In this document: piece by piece, positions 1 through 6,736 of the stretch
Layout of the letters: each line of letters opens with the position of its first letter
Position numbering within the stretch: the first letter of the stretch is position 1
Assembly: GCA_030605285.1 (NCBI GenBank)
Contig: JAUWIQ010000107.1
Location: 1-6,926, forward strand
Direction: 5' to 3'
Length of the DNA: 6,926 nucleotides
Source of the DNA: Planctomycetota bacterium
GTDB taxonomy: Bacteria; Planctomycetota; Planctomycetia; Pirellulales; UBA7805
Made by a program: the position numbers and the translations under genes
Notes under the pieces: generated by a model
Databases searched by the model: none
Told to the model about the DNA's origin: nothing
Seen by the model: the letters and a program-made list of their open reading frames with translations, nothing else

Positions 1-1
1 T

Positions 2-265
2 GGTTTTAATTCAACATTTACGCCCAACAGGAAGGTCAGTAGCAATGGCGCTGATGTTGATTTTAATAACATGCGCGAGTGGAAGGACTATTCGACTGTT
101 TGTTACGCGGCCGTAACAGATCGCAGTCACAACCCCGGCAAGGTGCATGCTGCTTCCGGTACCGGTTCGGTCAATGCAATTGGTGACGAGATCGATTTAC
201 AGTCCTGGCAGGCCTTTGCGCCCCGCGATAGCAAGGACGCTGTCGGAACCATGCTTTCCCAGTAA
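2..265 (+). CDS. DUF1559 pilin-like protein, C-terminal end only
   Basis: The frame is open from the window edge to the TAA at 263-265, giving 87 residues of a protein that begins outside the window. The text FTPN near the start, then DVDFNNMREW, YAAVTDRSH, GDEIDLQSWQAFAPRDS and the terminal VG fits the end of DUF1559 proteins. These have a type IV pilin-like N-terminus and occur in many copies in planctomycetes; their role is largely unknown and they are thought to lie at the cell surface or periplasm. The family's hallmark H-X9-DG motif is degenerate here: after the histidine there are ten residues and then TGSV where DGSV is expected, so the aspartate is lost and one residue is added. The N-terminal methylation helix cannot be seen. 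Assignment is by motif recall and the family call is fairly secure. Confidence 0.8.
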   Translation, partial: GFNSTFTPNRKVSSNGADVDFNNMREWKDYSTVCYAAVTDRSHNPGKVHAASGTGSVNAIGDEIDLQSWQAFAPRDSKDAVGTMLSQ

Positions 266-580
266 ATCCTGGGGCCTTGAGCGGTATGGCCCTGGGTTGT
301 TTGGAGGGGCATTTCTCAATTTCGGCAAGCAGGGATCCTGGTCGTTCTCGACCAATCGAGCGGGTGTTGCGTCTCCTTGTTGTTTCGCTGGGGCTGGATG
401 TCTTGGCCTTGGCGGGATAAAAACAGGGCACGATTTATGCCGGGGCCGAATGGACCGTCTCCCCGGCCCCATGGTTCGGCGCTTCGAATCGCCGCTGTTT
501 GCAGGCTTGATGCTGAGCTGCCGGAGTGAGTCGGTCGGGATCCAGGCCTGTGCCCGGAATCTCTCCAGAGGCGAACATCG
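266..580. other. gap between DUF1559 gene and folC, no convincing gene
   Basis: No reading frame on either strand looks like a conserved protein. Short ATG frames exist at 286-420 (44 codons, ending in a hydrophobic stretch) and 437-529 (30 codons), but neither has a clear ribosome binding site or recognisable sequence. Small inverted repeats are present: GGGCC/GGCCC at 272-276 and 288-292 just after the DUF1559 stop, followed by a T-rich stretch (weak terminator candidate); TGGTCG/CGACCA at 339-344 and 349-354; and a 7-bp GCCGGGG/CCCCGGC pair at 439-445 and 461-467. None is followed by a real T-tract. The folC promoter should lie here, but I cannot point to convincing -35/-10 boxes. Confidence 0.5.
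567..571 (+). promoter_or_regulatory. ribosome binding site of folC
   Basis: AGAGG lies nine bases before the ATG at 581. It supports that start, which also gives a normal N-terminus for the FolC family. Confidence 0.6.
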
Positions 581-2023
581 ATGTCCGAACATTTGATTGA
601 CGAGTATTCTGAGGCACTTGCGTTTCTGCTCGGCCGCGTGAATTATGAGCAGGAGGTGCAAATTCCCGCACTGGCCAACGCCTATGAGTTGGAGCGGATG
701 CAAGAGTTGCTCGATCGGTTGGGCAATCCCCAGGCGGGTCTCCCGATCATCCATCTTGCCGGTACCAAGGGCAAAGGTTCGACGGCGGCAATGCTCAGCA
801 GCATCGCCTGCAGCAGCGGATACCAGGTCGGTCTCTACACATCGCCCCATCTGGATCGCCTCGAAGAGCGTTTTGTCATCAACAACGAACCGTGTACCCG
901 TGCGGAACTGGTGGAAATGGTGGCGTTGCTGCGGCCGGTTGTGGAGGCGATGGATGCCGAACAAGCCCCGCGGGACCTTGCAGGTGGATTGACCTATTTC
1001 GAGGTTACGACGGCGCTCGCTCTCTTGTATTTTGCCCGCCGTAATCTTGATCTGGCCATTTTGGAGGTCGGCATGGGCGGAAGGCTCGATTCCACGAATG
1101 TTTGCCAGCCGGTCGTTACGGCGATCACAAGTATCAGTCTCGACCACACGCACCAATTGGGCGAAACACTTGCCGAGATCGCCAGCGAGAAAGCGGGGAT
1201 TATTAAGCAGGGTATCCCGATTGTGAGTGGTGTTGTGGAGGAGTCCGCCCGCAACGTGATCCGGCAACGAGCCCGCGAGCAGCGTGCGCCGCTGGTGGAA
1301 CGTGGGCAGGATTTCGATTTCTGCTATCAGCGGTCGGTCGCTGTACGGGCTGAGCCTGCGCATTTCAGTTCTCTTGCTAAATCCGCAATGCTCAATTCCC
1401 GCGAGAATTTGCAGCTTGGGCTTTGCGGAGAGCATCAGGCTGCCAATGCCGCGGTGGCATTGGCAGTGATTGATGTTCTGGGAAGTCGTGGTTGGAAATT
1501 TGAGGAAGCGGCAATTCGCCGAGGGCTCGCATGTGCCCGTTGCCGGGGCCGGGTCGAGGTGCTCCAGCACGAACCGTTGACGGTGATTGATGCCGCACAC
1601 AACGTGGCCTCCGTGAGGGCGTTTCTCACTGCTCTGACAGACTTTGGCTTGTCAGGTCCGCGGTCACTGGTCTTTGCCACCACGCTGGAAAAGGATGTTC
1701 CAGGCATGATGCGGCTACTGCTGCCGCAATTCGATCACCTGGTCTTTACGCGCTATTTAAATAATCCGCGTGCGGTGCCGCCCGAGCAACTCGCCTCGGT
1801 TGCGACTCAACTGGGGGGCGTTCCCTTGCAGGGAAATTCGCCCGGCTGGCAGGTCTGTGACAGTCCGCAGGCCGCCTTGGCGGCAGTCCAGAGCCGATTT
1901 CACGGCAAGGGAGCAGTCTGCGTCACGGGTTCTTTTTTTATTGCCGCCGAAATGCGGCGGCTGATGCTAGAAACCAGCCGACGCGCTGCCGTGGAGAACC
2001 GTGCGGAAATCGCCGCCCATTGA
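581..2023 (+). CDS. folC: bifunctional folylpolyglutamate/dihydrofolate synthase
   Basis: This cytosolic Mur-ligase-family enzyme uses ATP to join glutamate to dihydropteroate and to add further glutamates to tetrahydrofolate. All diagnostic motifs are present in order: the P-loop HLAGTKGKGST (residues 58-68), TSPHL (87-91), LTYFEVTT (137-144), the Mg/ATP motif EVGMGGRLDSTN (162-173), SISLDHTHQLG (184-194), SEKAGIIK (202-209) with Lys204 as the lysine carbamylated in the family, GEHQAANAA (283-291), RCRGRVEV (320-327), and the C-domain DAAHN (337-341) and TGSFFIAAEM (449-458). DAAHN is followed by V where many FolC proteins have P, a variant I associate with planctomycetes. At 480 residues it is slightly longer than usual, with an Ala/Arg-rich tail. 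It looks intact. The bifunctional call is inferred; a mono-functional enzyme cannot be excluded from motifs alone. Confidence 0.95.
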   Translation: MSEHLIDEYSEALAFLLGRVNYEQEVQIPALANAYELERMQELLDRLGNPQAGLPIIHLAGTKGKGSTAAMLSSIACSSGYQVGLYTSPHLDRLEERFVINNEPCTRAELVEMVALLRPVVEAMDAEQAPRDLAGGLTYFEVTTALALLYFARRNLDLAILEVGMGGRLDSTNVCQPVVTAITSISLDHTHQLGETLAEIASEKAGIIKQGIPIVSGVVEESARNVIRQRAREQRAPLVERGQDFDFCYQRSVAVRAEPAHFSSLAKSAMLNSRENLQLGLCGEHQAANAAVALAVIDVLGSRGWKFEEAAIRRGLACARCRGRVEVLQHEPLTVIDAAHNVASVRAFLTALTDFGLSGPRSLVFATTLEKDVPGMMRLLLPQFDHLVFTRYLNNPRAVPPEQLASVATQLGGVPLQGNSPGWQVCDSPQAALAAVQSRFHGKGAVCVTGSFFIAAEMRRLMLETSRRAAVENRAEIAAH

Positions 2024-2026
2024 GTC

Positions 2027-2045
2027 CCATTTGTGCCACAGATGG
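2027..2045. terminator. candidate hairpin after folC, between convergent genes
   Basis: CCATTTGT pairs with ACAGATGG (one G-U pair) around a GCC loop, starting three bases after the folC stop. The following plus-strand bases are TAATTCTCCCTT, only weakly T-rich. It also lies about 40 bases past the stop of the convergent minus-strand gene, so it could serve either direction. The short stem and lack of a good T-tract keep confidence low. Confidence 0.3.
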
Positions 2046-2085
2046 TAATTCTCCCTTGGGCGGTCGACATGCCGCAGCGGGTTGC

Positions 2086-2286
2086 TCAACGGATTGATTG
2101 CGGGTATTGCCAGCGACGCTCCGACCGCTCGTCGCGGACCTCGTGCTGCAGTTTGCGGATCAAGCCCGCAATGTACGGATCGTACTCTTCGAGCAGCGTC
2201 AGGGGTTCTCCGCCACGGCGAATCCCATTAAGGCCCTGCGGCCCTTTTCGGCGAATCACGAATTGATGAATTTTTGTTGCGTCCAT
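2086..2286 (-). CDS. uncharacterised 66-residue protein
   Basis: I do not recognise a family. The ATG at 2286 is preceded by GGAGA eight bases upstream, a good ribosome binding site, and codon use looks natural. The N-terminal third is basic and glycine-rich (FVIRRKGPQGLNGIRRGG, residues 9-26). It is followed by an acidic to amphipathic probable helix (LTLLEEYDPYIAGLIRKL, residues 29-46) and a charged C-terminus with many Arg and Glu. There is no signal peptide, membrane segment or cysteine, so it is probably cytosolic. It is convergent with folC and lies about 350 bases downstream of the protease gene on the same strand, so it probably has its own promoter. Its leader contains a strong nested hairpin. 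Overlapping plus-strand frames (2033-2266, 2098-2376) look like shadows because they lack ribosome binding sites and natural protein composition. Confidence 0.6.
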   Translation of the reverse strand: MDATKIHQFVIRRKGPQGLNGIRRGGEPLTLLEEYDPYIAGLIRKLQHEVRDERSERRWQYPQSIR

Positions 2287-2294
2287 GAGATGGT

Positions 2295-2299
2295 TCTCC
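2295..2299 (-). promoter_or_regulatory. ribosome binding site of the 66-residue gene
   Basis: On the minus strand GGAGA is followed by eight bases and then the ATG at 2286. This is the main support for that gene and its start. Confidence 0.6.
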
Positions 2300-2324
2300 G
2301 TTTAGGCTGCCAGTTTTCCATTCC

Positions 2325-2371
2325 AGAGGCGAATAGGTTGCAGGGGGTCTGCAACCGATCCACCCGCCTCT
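2325..2371 (-). promoter_or_regulatory. nested hairpin in the leader of the 66-residue gene
   Basis: Two nested perfect inverted repeats are visible. The outer arms AGAGGCG (2325-2331) and CGCCTCT (2365-2371) form 7 bp. The inner arms GGTTGCAG (2336-2343) and CTGCAACC (2349-2356) form 8 bp around a 5-base loop. The asymmetric internal loop has 4 and 8 bases. On the minus strand the structure ends 38 bases before the ATG at 2286, so it would lie in that gene's 5' leader. No T-tract follows on either strand, which argues against an ordinary terminator. A cis-acting RNA element, a small RNA or a DNA binding site are all possible. Confidence 0.5.
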
Positions 2372-2635
2372 CGTAACTTAGTACGGATGCACTTTCGGGG
2401 CCAAACCGCAGGACAAACGGCGAAAATCCCTGAACCCATCAAGGCTGGCTGATGTTAAACTGTGGGGCAAACGCAAGTTAGGGATAAAATTTATTTTTCA
2501 CCTCGGCGGGCAAGCCTCGCCCAGCTAGCGGGCTTTCGCTTGCAGAAATTTCAATCCGGGGGCAATCCTCTGTGGGACGGGGCGGTCTGCGCTGAGATTA
2601 GGGGCGTGGCCGGGTTCGATCCTAGGCAGCTGGTT
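2372..2635. other. gap between ctpA and the 66-residue gene
   Basis: I see no gene in this stretch. A long plus-strand frame that starts here and runs to 3070 is mostly a shadow of the protease gene. The stretch contains an A/T-rich patch (about 2483-2499) and the GC-rich hairpin region at 2508-2543. It should also hold the promoter of the 66-residue gene, but no convincing boxes were found. Confidence 0.5.
2510..2543 (-). terminator. candidate hairpin downstream of ctpA
   Basis: GCAAGC (2510-2515) pairs with GCTTGC (2538-2543), and inside it GCCC (2519-2522) pairs with GGGC (2530-2533) around a 7-base loop. It lies about 95 bases past the protease stop on the minus strand, and an A/T-rich stretch follows it in that direction about 11 bases later. 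GGGC at 2508-2511 could instead pair with the same GCCC, giving an alternative fold. This could be the operon's 3' end, but the stems are short and no direct T-tract follows. Confidence 0.3.
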
Positions 2636-3931
2636 TTATTTCGCCTCGAGTACCCCTTCGAGATACTCAATGGCCTTGCCCAGTTGCGGATCGGTTGTCT
2701 CAAGGTCCGGTCCCTTGAGCAGACCACTGCGCTTTGGCCGAAAGGCCTTGCGCTTGGTCCGCGCGGAGCGGCGCTTGTTGTTCGCAGCTTTGTCCAGCGT
2801 GACCTCCATCCCGGAGTCGGGCTGGACTCCCCATTTGTCTTTTTCATTGCTGCCCCGATGACGATGGATATTTTCACCACTTGGCCGATGGTAAGTCGCG
2901 GTTGTCAACTTCAGCAGACCGCCGTCTGCAAAGGGGATCATTTGCTGCACCGAGCCCTTACCGAACGATCGCGTGCCAACAATGGTTGCCCGTGCATGGT
3001 CCTGCATGCAGGCAGCGAAGATTTCACTCGCACTGGCACTTTCTCCATTGATCAGCACCACCAGGGGTAGTTTCCCTAAGGTGGCTGGCTGCGTTGCGGT
3101 GTAGGTTTCCTGGACCCGTCCCCCACGACCCCGGGTCGTAACAATGGTCCCCTCATCGAGGAACAGGTCGCATATCTCCCCAGCCGTTGTCAGATACCCA
3201 CCTGCATTGTCACGAACATCAATCACGGCGGCTTCAAGATTCCCCTTGGCCTGCTGCCTCGCCCAGGCTTTATTCAATTCACTGGCTGTGCGATCGCCGA
3301 AGTCGGTCAGTTGGAAATAACCGATACGCGGATTGCTCGAGAGTGCGTAGTTCCAACTCCCATCTTCCTCACGGACATCTCCCAGAACGGAATCGATCGA
3401 GATCTCGCGACGGAGCACTTCAAGAGTTTCCGGTGTCGTTTCCCCCTCGTGGATCACGGTGATCGAGACCGGTGCGCCGCGCTTTCCGCGAATCAGCGAG
3501 ACCACGGCATCTAGGGATTTATCGGTGACCGGTTCTCCCCGTATCGCGATGATTCGATCGCCACTCCGCATCCCCGCATCATGGGCGGGATGCGGCGTGC
3601 CAATGATCGTATCGAGAACAATAATTTCGCCGCTCGCTGAATCTTTTTCCACACGCACCCCAATCCCGCTGAGGTGTTGGTCAAGAACATTCAGGTAGCG
3701 TTTGCTTTCGGCCGGGGAGATAAACGAAGAGTGGGGATCGTGCGCCTGGGCCATGCCACTTATGGCGGCACCGAAAAGTTTTTCCCGGCCGATCGGTTTG
3801 AGACCCCGTTCGTGGATCGTGTCGAGAGCCGTATGGAAGTAATAGCTGTACGGATCGCGGCTTGTTTTGTAGAAACAAACAGCGGCAACCAAGAGAACAC
3901 CCCAGAGGATTCGAAGATTAAACCGCGTCAC
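2636..3931 (-). CDS. ctpA: S41 C-terminal processing protease, membrane-anchored (CtpA/Prc type)
   Basis: This is a periplasmic serine protease of the tail-specific family, which cleaves proteins near their C-termini. A membrane anchor or uncleaved signal lies at residues 8-22. A PDZ domain covers about 89-165 (GIGVRV, then AGMRSGDRIIAIRG). The protease core contains IGYFQLTDF (203-211), VIDVRDNAGGYL (236-247), NGESASASEIFA (295-306) and GTRSFGKGSVQQ (319-330). By alignment with E. coli Prc Ser430, Lys455 and Gln459, the catalytic residues are Ser300, Lys325 and Gln329; all are present. Residues 381-401 form a strongly basic stretch before the end. The start is GTG at 3931, with AAGGA seven bases upstream; no ATG, GTG or TTG lies in frame between the upstream gene and this codon. 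It follows the DUF423 gene by 53 bases. The specific substrate is unknown. Confidence 0.92.
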   Translation of the reverse strand: MTRFNLRILWGVLLVAAVCFYKTSRDPYSYYFHTALDTIHERGLKPIGREKLFGAAISGMAQAHDPHSSFISPAESKRYLNVLDQHLSGIGVRVEKDSASGEIIVLDTIIGTPHPAHDAGMRSGDRIIAIRGEPVTDKSLDAVVSLIRGKRGAPVSITVIHEGETTPETLEVLRREISIDSVLGDVREEDGSWNYALSSNPRIGYFQLTDFGDRTASELNKAWARQQAKGNLEAAVIDVRDNAGGYLTTAGEICDLFLDEGTIVTTRGRGGRVQETYTATQPATLGKLPLVVLINGESASASEIFAACMQDHARATIVGTRSFGKGSVQQMIPFADGGLLKLTTATYHRPSGENIHRHRGSNEKDKWGVQPDSGMEVTLDKAANNKRRSARTKRKAFRPKRSGLLKGPDLETTDPQLGKAIEYLEGVLEAK

Positions 3932-3963
3932 GATCGTTTCCTTGCTAGCCGGAGCAGACGCAT
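3928..3963 (-). CDS. possible 11-residue leader peptide overlapping the ctpA start
   Basis: On the minus strand an ATG at 3963 opens an 11-codon frame, MRLLRLARKRS, whose TGA overlaps the GTG start of ctpA in the sequence GTGA. A GGAG lies eight bases before the ATG, within the G arm of a GGGGG/CCCCC hairpin (3974-3978 with 3966-3970, 3-base loop), so the site could be sequestered. The overlap would allow translational coupling to the protease. An ORF this short can arise by chance, so this is a candidate only. Confidence 0.25.
   Translation of the reverse strand: MRLLRLARKRS
3939..3943 (-). promoter_or_regulatory. ribosome binding site of ctpA
   Basis: AAGGA lies seven bases before the GTG at 3931. 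It decides the start codon, because no ATG precedes the membrane anchor in this frame. Confidence 0.6.
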
Positions 3964-3984
3964 GGGGGGGACTCCCCCACGCTC

Positions 3985-4416
3985 TTAAAGGCTAACAGGA
4001 ATCCGCGTTGCTTGCACCCGTTGGCGACAGGCGGCGTAGACCGCCAGCACAATCCACCCGGCGATCAGTAGTAAACCACCGCTGGGAGGCAGCCGCGGGT
4101 GTAACCATTGGCCGGTGATCGCCCACAGCGCAAGGCTCCCGGAAAAAAGGAAGATTCCCAGGGCAAAAAAGATCGCAGCCAGCGTGAGAAACTTTGAGCG
4201 AGATTGCAACTGAAGCGTGGCAAGAGAGAGCAGCACCACGGCGTGAATCAGATCGTATTGGACAGCAACGCTCAGATTGTCCAGTCGCACGGCAATTTGT
4301 GAGGCGGGCAATTCCGCAGCGAGGAGTGCTTTTCCCAGGCCATGCACCCGGTAGGCACCGAAGAGTACGCCCAATGCCCCGTAGATCGCAGCGACGAAAA
4401 CGGTAAGCCGCACCAT
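3985..4416 (-). CDS. DUF423 family small membrane protein
   Basis: A 143-residue integral membrane protein with four probable transmembrane segments, at about residues 4-22, 50-70, 76-99 and 112-130. The pattern fits DUF423 (E. coli YgdD type): a small N-terminal helix followed by G-A-x-x-x-HGL (here GAYRVHGL, 20-27, where the usual form is close to GAFGAHGL), QYDLIHAVVLLSLA (53-66), LGIFLFSGSLALW (86-98) and PSGGLLLIAGW (111-121). No biochemical function is established for the family. The ATG at 4416 has AGGGA six bases upstream, lying in the 19-base gap after the secretin stop, so it is very probably co-transcribed with that gene and with ctpA downstream. Confidence 0.85.
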   Translation of the reverse strand: MVRLTVFVAAIYGALGVLFGAYRVHGLGKALLAAELPASQIAVRLDNLSVAVQYDLIHAVVLLSLATLQLQSRSKFLTLAAIFFALGIFLFSGSLALWAITGQWLHPRLPPSGGLLLIAGWIVLAVYAACRQRVQATRIPVSL

Positions 4417-4435
4417 CTGGTTTCCCTCGCTCCCG

Positions 4436-6736
4436 TTACGGTAGAGCCAGACCTAAACTGGCTTCTTCCTCTTCCTGGATGATAATCCGTGGGGTCACCA
4501 TCAGCATCAGGCTCTCAGTCTCTCGGCCCACAGAGACATTCTTAAAGAGGCGACTGATATAAGGGATCTTGCTCAGCAAGGGTGTTCCTATTTCATCCCG
4601 TTGCTCATTAAGTCGCTTCACGCCACCGAGCAATACCGTACCACCGTCGGGCACACTCACCGTTGTGGTAACGGTTGTGAAGGCGAAAGTCGGGAGTTGG
4701 ATTGTCGTACCCTGGGTAAAGGAACTCGCATTATTGGATGACGAACTGGCGGTACCACCTGCAGCAGTTTCTTCATTTGAATCGGTGCGATCATCGGTGG
4801 AGGTTCTGCTGCCTTCAAAAGTAAACTCGTTGACATCACGAATTTCACTGAAGAACGGGACCAGCGGCAGACGCACGTAGCGGCGGTCGGGCGAGACCAC
4901 TGCCTGAACCGAGAGCGTGGTCCCTTCGGCGAGGACCACGATCACCGGGGCCTGGGCTGCGGCAAAATCACCGACAACCGGTGTCACGCTGGTCACGAAC
5001 GGTTGTTGGATTTGGTCAGAGACACTGGCCGCCTGACCATTAAACAAGGTCACCTTAGGCGATTGCAGGATGTTGGTCCGCTTGTCGCCCTGCACGGCAC
5101 GGACAAAGAAATAGGCCTCGAGGTCGCTGAGGATCGCAACCCCCAAGGTCGTGGCAGAGGCCGCGTTGTAGCCGCCAAAGCCAGGGGTTACGAGCGGAAA
5201 GCTGCCCTGACGGATTTGGATATCATTCTCTCCGTTGATTAGATTCGAAATTGGGTTATTTGCGGCTGCCCTCTGGTTGGTCGGAAGCCCGCCGCTATCG
5301 AATCCCAGGCCAATCGTGCTACTGCGGCCATTATCGTTATTGGGAAGATTGACGTCCGTCACATTGCTGTCGATGTTGATGTCGAAATCGATCCCGATTT
5401 GTTCAAAGAAATCATCGCGGAGATTGATGAAACGCACTTCGATCGTGACCTGCAGATCCTGCAGACGACGCAGTTGGTCTAAAAGGTCCGCGATTTTCTC
5501 GTGGACTTCCTGGGTTTGGCTGATTACCAGGCTGAGGTTCGTCTCAAAGGGAGCCACGGCTCCCTCGCCTCCAACATCTTCCCATGAATCCGGTTCGATC
5601 GTTTTTGTAATCAAGTCAATCAGGGAGTCAAAATCGGCCTGGGATGCGCCGCCTGAATTTCCGGCACCTGAAAACCCACCACTCGTCTGTGCCAGCGTGT
5701 TCTCGGCGGTCGTGCTGGTTGTCGGCAGTCCAGGAATTCCCGTATGGCTTGCCACACTTACCGTGGGTGGTTCAAATCCGGTAGCTAGCGCCAAATTCTG
5801 ATTTGTACGCTGGTACCCGCGGGCCAAAGAATCGGGCAATCCCATTTGATTGTGCTGTGGCGCATTGGGAATGGGTATTACGAGATCGGCGACGTTGTAG
5901 GTCTTGGGGTACACGATTCGATCACGCAGTTGTTCGCTGGTAATCTTGAGGACTTCGTTTTTAATGACGTAGTCGAGATGCAATGGCCCCAAAATCAGGT
6001 TCAAGGCACTGCGCAGTGAAATTTCCTGACTCAGGTCGATCGTAATCACCGTGGAAGGATGGACTCCCTCCTCGGCGAGGCCCTGAGGATCCAGGTAGAT
6101 GTTGATGTCAGCAACCTTCTTCATGAACCCCACGACCTCACTTAACGGGGCATCCTTGAATTTTAGCGAGATGGGTGTGCTGAGTTTTTGGGCGATCTCA
6201 ATTTCAGAGGGATGTCTTTCGGGTTCCGCATCGCCTGCGTATTTATTCCGGCGCTGACTCAATTCCTTCCAGTCGCCGTGATCGATGAACTGGATTGGAT
6301 TGCGATCGTCTCCGTATGGAATGCTTGCAAACTCTACGGCATTGAGTGTGTTCCAGACGGCGTCTTCCTTCTCTTCCCGCAGGCTCTGGTTATTCATAAT
6401 CCGGCGATAGAAGCGGATTTCCTCAAACATCTGTGTTACCACCGGCTCGTCAGGCGCCAAGCTTCTCGCCTCTTTTGCTTTGACTTCGGCTTCATAAAAC
6501 CGCTGTTCGTTACGAAGCTTGTTGTAGTCGTCTACTAGAATTGCCAGACGTTGGTCTACTTCGACTCGATAATCGCGTTTGCGTTTCAGGTCATCAAGGA
6601 CCTGCTGGTTTTGTTCATTGAGTTCAATTTCCGCACGATGGCGCTCGACATAGTTTTCTAATTCGCCCAGCATCCGATCCACACGACCGAGAAGTATTTT
6701 TTTGTCGGAGCTGCTTAGTACAGATTCGGCAACCAT
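4436..6736 (-). CDS. secretin-like outer-membrane pore protein (type II/III secretion), N-terminus apparently missing
   Basis: Secretins form large outer-membrane rings through which type II/III secretion or type IV pilus substrates pass. From the ATG at 6736 the order is: a charged, largely helical region (about 10-130); an N0/STN-like domain (about 188-268: TPISLKFKDAPLSEVV, then SALNLILGPL and VLKIT); a low-complexity Gly/Ser/Thr/Asn linker (about 330-366); a second N-domain (about 370-423); and the secretin domain (about 428-755) with TIEVRFINL (431-439), TNILQSPKVTLFNGQAA (554-570), VPDGGTVLLGGV (695-706), GTPLLSKIPYISRLFK (717-732) and MVTPRIII (746-753). A Ser/Asn/Thr-rich insert interrupts it at about 642-676. 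No signal peptide exists at this start, although a secretin needs export. The frame continues upstream with protein-like sequence to a TAA at 6800-6802, and no ribosome binding site precedes the ATG. It may therefore be a 5'-truncated copy. The secretin domain itself is intact. Confidence 0.85.
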   Translation of the reverse strand: MVAESVLSSSDKKILLGRVDRMLGELENYVERHRAEIELNEQNQQVLDDLKRKRDYRVEVDQRLAILVDDYNKLRNEQRFYEAEVKAKEARSLAPDEPVVTQMFEEIRFYRRIMNNQSLREEKEDAVWNTLNAVEFASIPYGDDRNPIQFIDHGDWKELSQRRNKYAGDAEPERHPSEIEIAQKLSTPISLKFKDAPLSEVVGFMKKVADINIYLDPQGLAEEGVHPSTVITIDLSQEISLRSALNLILGPLHLDYVIKNEVLKITSEQLRDRIVYPKTYNVADLVIPIPNAPQHNQMGLPDSLARGYQRTNQNLALATGFEPPTVSVASHTGIPGLPTTSTTAENTLAQTSGGFSGAGNSGGASQADFDSLIDLITKTIEPDSWEDVGGEGAVAPFETNLSLVISQTQEVHEKIADLLDQLRRLQDLQVTIEVRFINLRDDFFEQIGIDFDINIDSNVTDVNLPNNDNGRSSTIGLGFDSGGLPTNQRAAANNPISNLINGENDIQIRQGSFPLVTPGFGGYNAASATTLGVAILSDLEAYFFVRAVQGDKRTNILQSPKVTLFNGQAASVSDQIQQPFVTSVTPVVGDFAAAQAPVIVVLAEGTTLSVQAVVSPDRRYVRLPLVPFFSEIRDVNEFTFEGSRTSTDDRTDSNEETAAGGTASSSSNNASSFTQGTTIQLPTFAFTTVTTTVSVPDGGTVLLGGVKRLNEQRDEIGTPLLSKIPYISRLFKNVSVGRETESLMLMVTPRIIIQEEEEASLGLALP

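Noticed and set aside
286..420. 44-codon frame between the DUF1559 gene and folC with a hydrophobic end
   Set aside because: No ribosome binding site and no recognisable sequence; too short to claim without homologues.
439..467. 7-bp GC-rich inverted repeat as a terminator
   Set aside because: The loop is 15 bases and no T-tract follows on either strand; all-GC stems of this length occur by chance in such sequence.
147..596. 149-codon plus-strand frame spanning the gap before folC
   Set aside because: It begins inside the DUF1559 coding end and runs into folC in another frame, has no ribosome binding site, and its composition is not protein-like.
197..1600. 467-codon open frame antisense to folC and its upstream gap
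   Set aside because: The opposite strand carries every FolC motif in order. The antisense product is Arg/Pro/His-rich and matches nothing recognisable; long antisense frames are common in GC-rich genes.
565..2333. Repeated 11-mer CCAGAGGCGAA before folC (565-575) and in the small-gene leader (2323-2333)
   Set aside because: A few shared 11-mers are expected by chance in 7 kb, and the two sites sit in unrelated contexts on different strands.
2462..3070. 202-codon plus-strand frame opposite the protease 3' end
   Set aside because: The minus strand encodes the conserved protease across most of it; the plus-strand product resembles no protein and starts with GTG lacking a ribosome binding site.
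5235..5801. 188-codon plus-strand frame opposite the secretin
   Set aside because: Shadow of the secretin domain; Ser/Arg/Leu-biased product without recognisable motifs.
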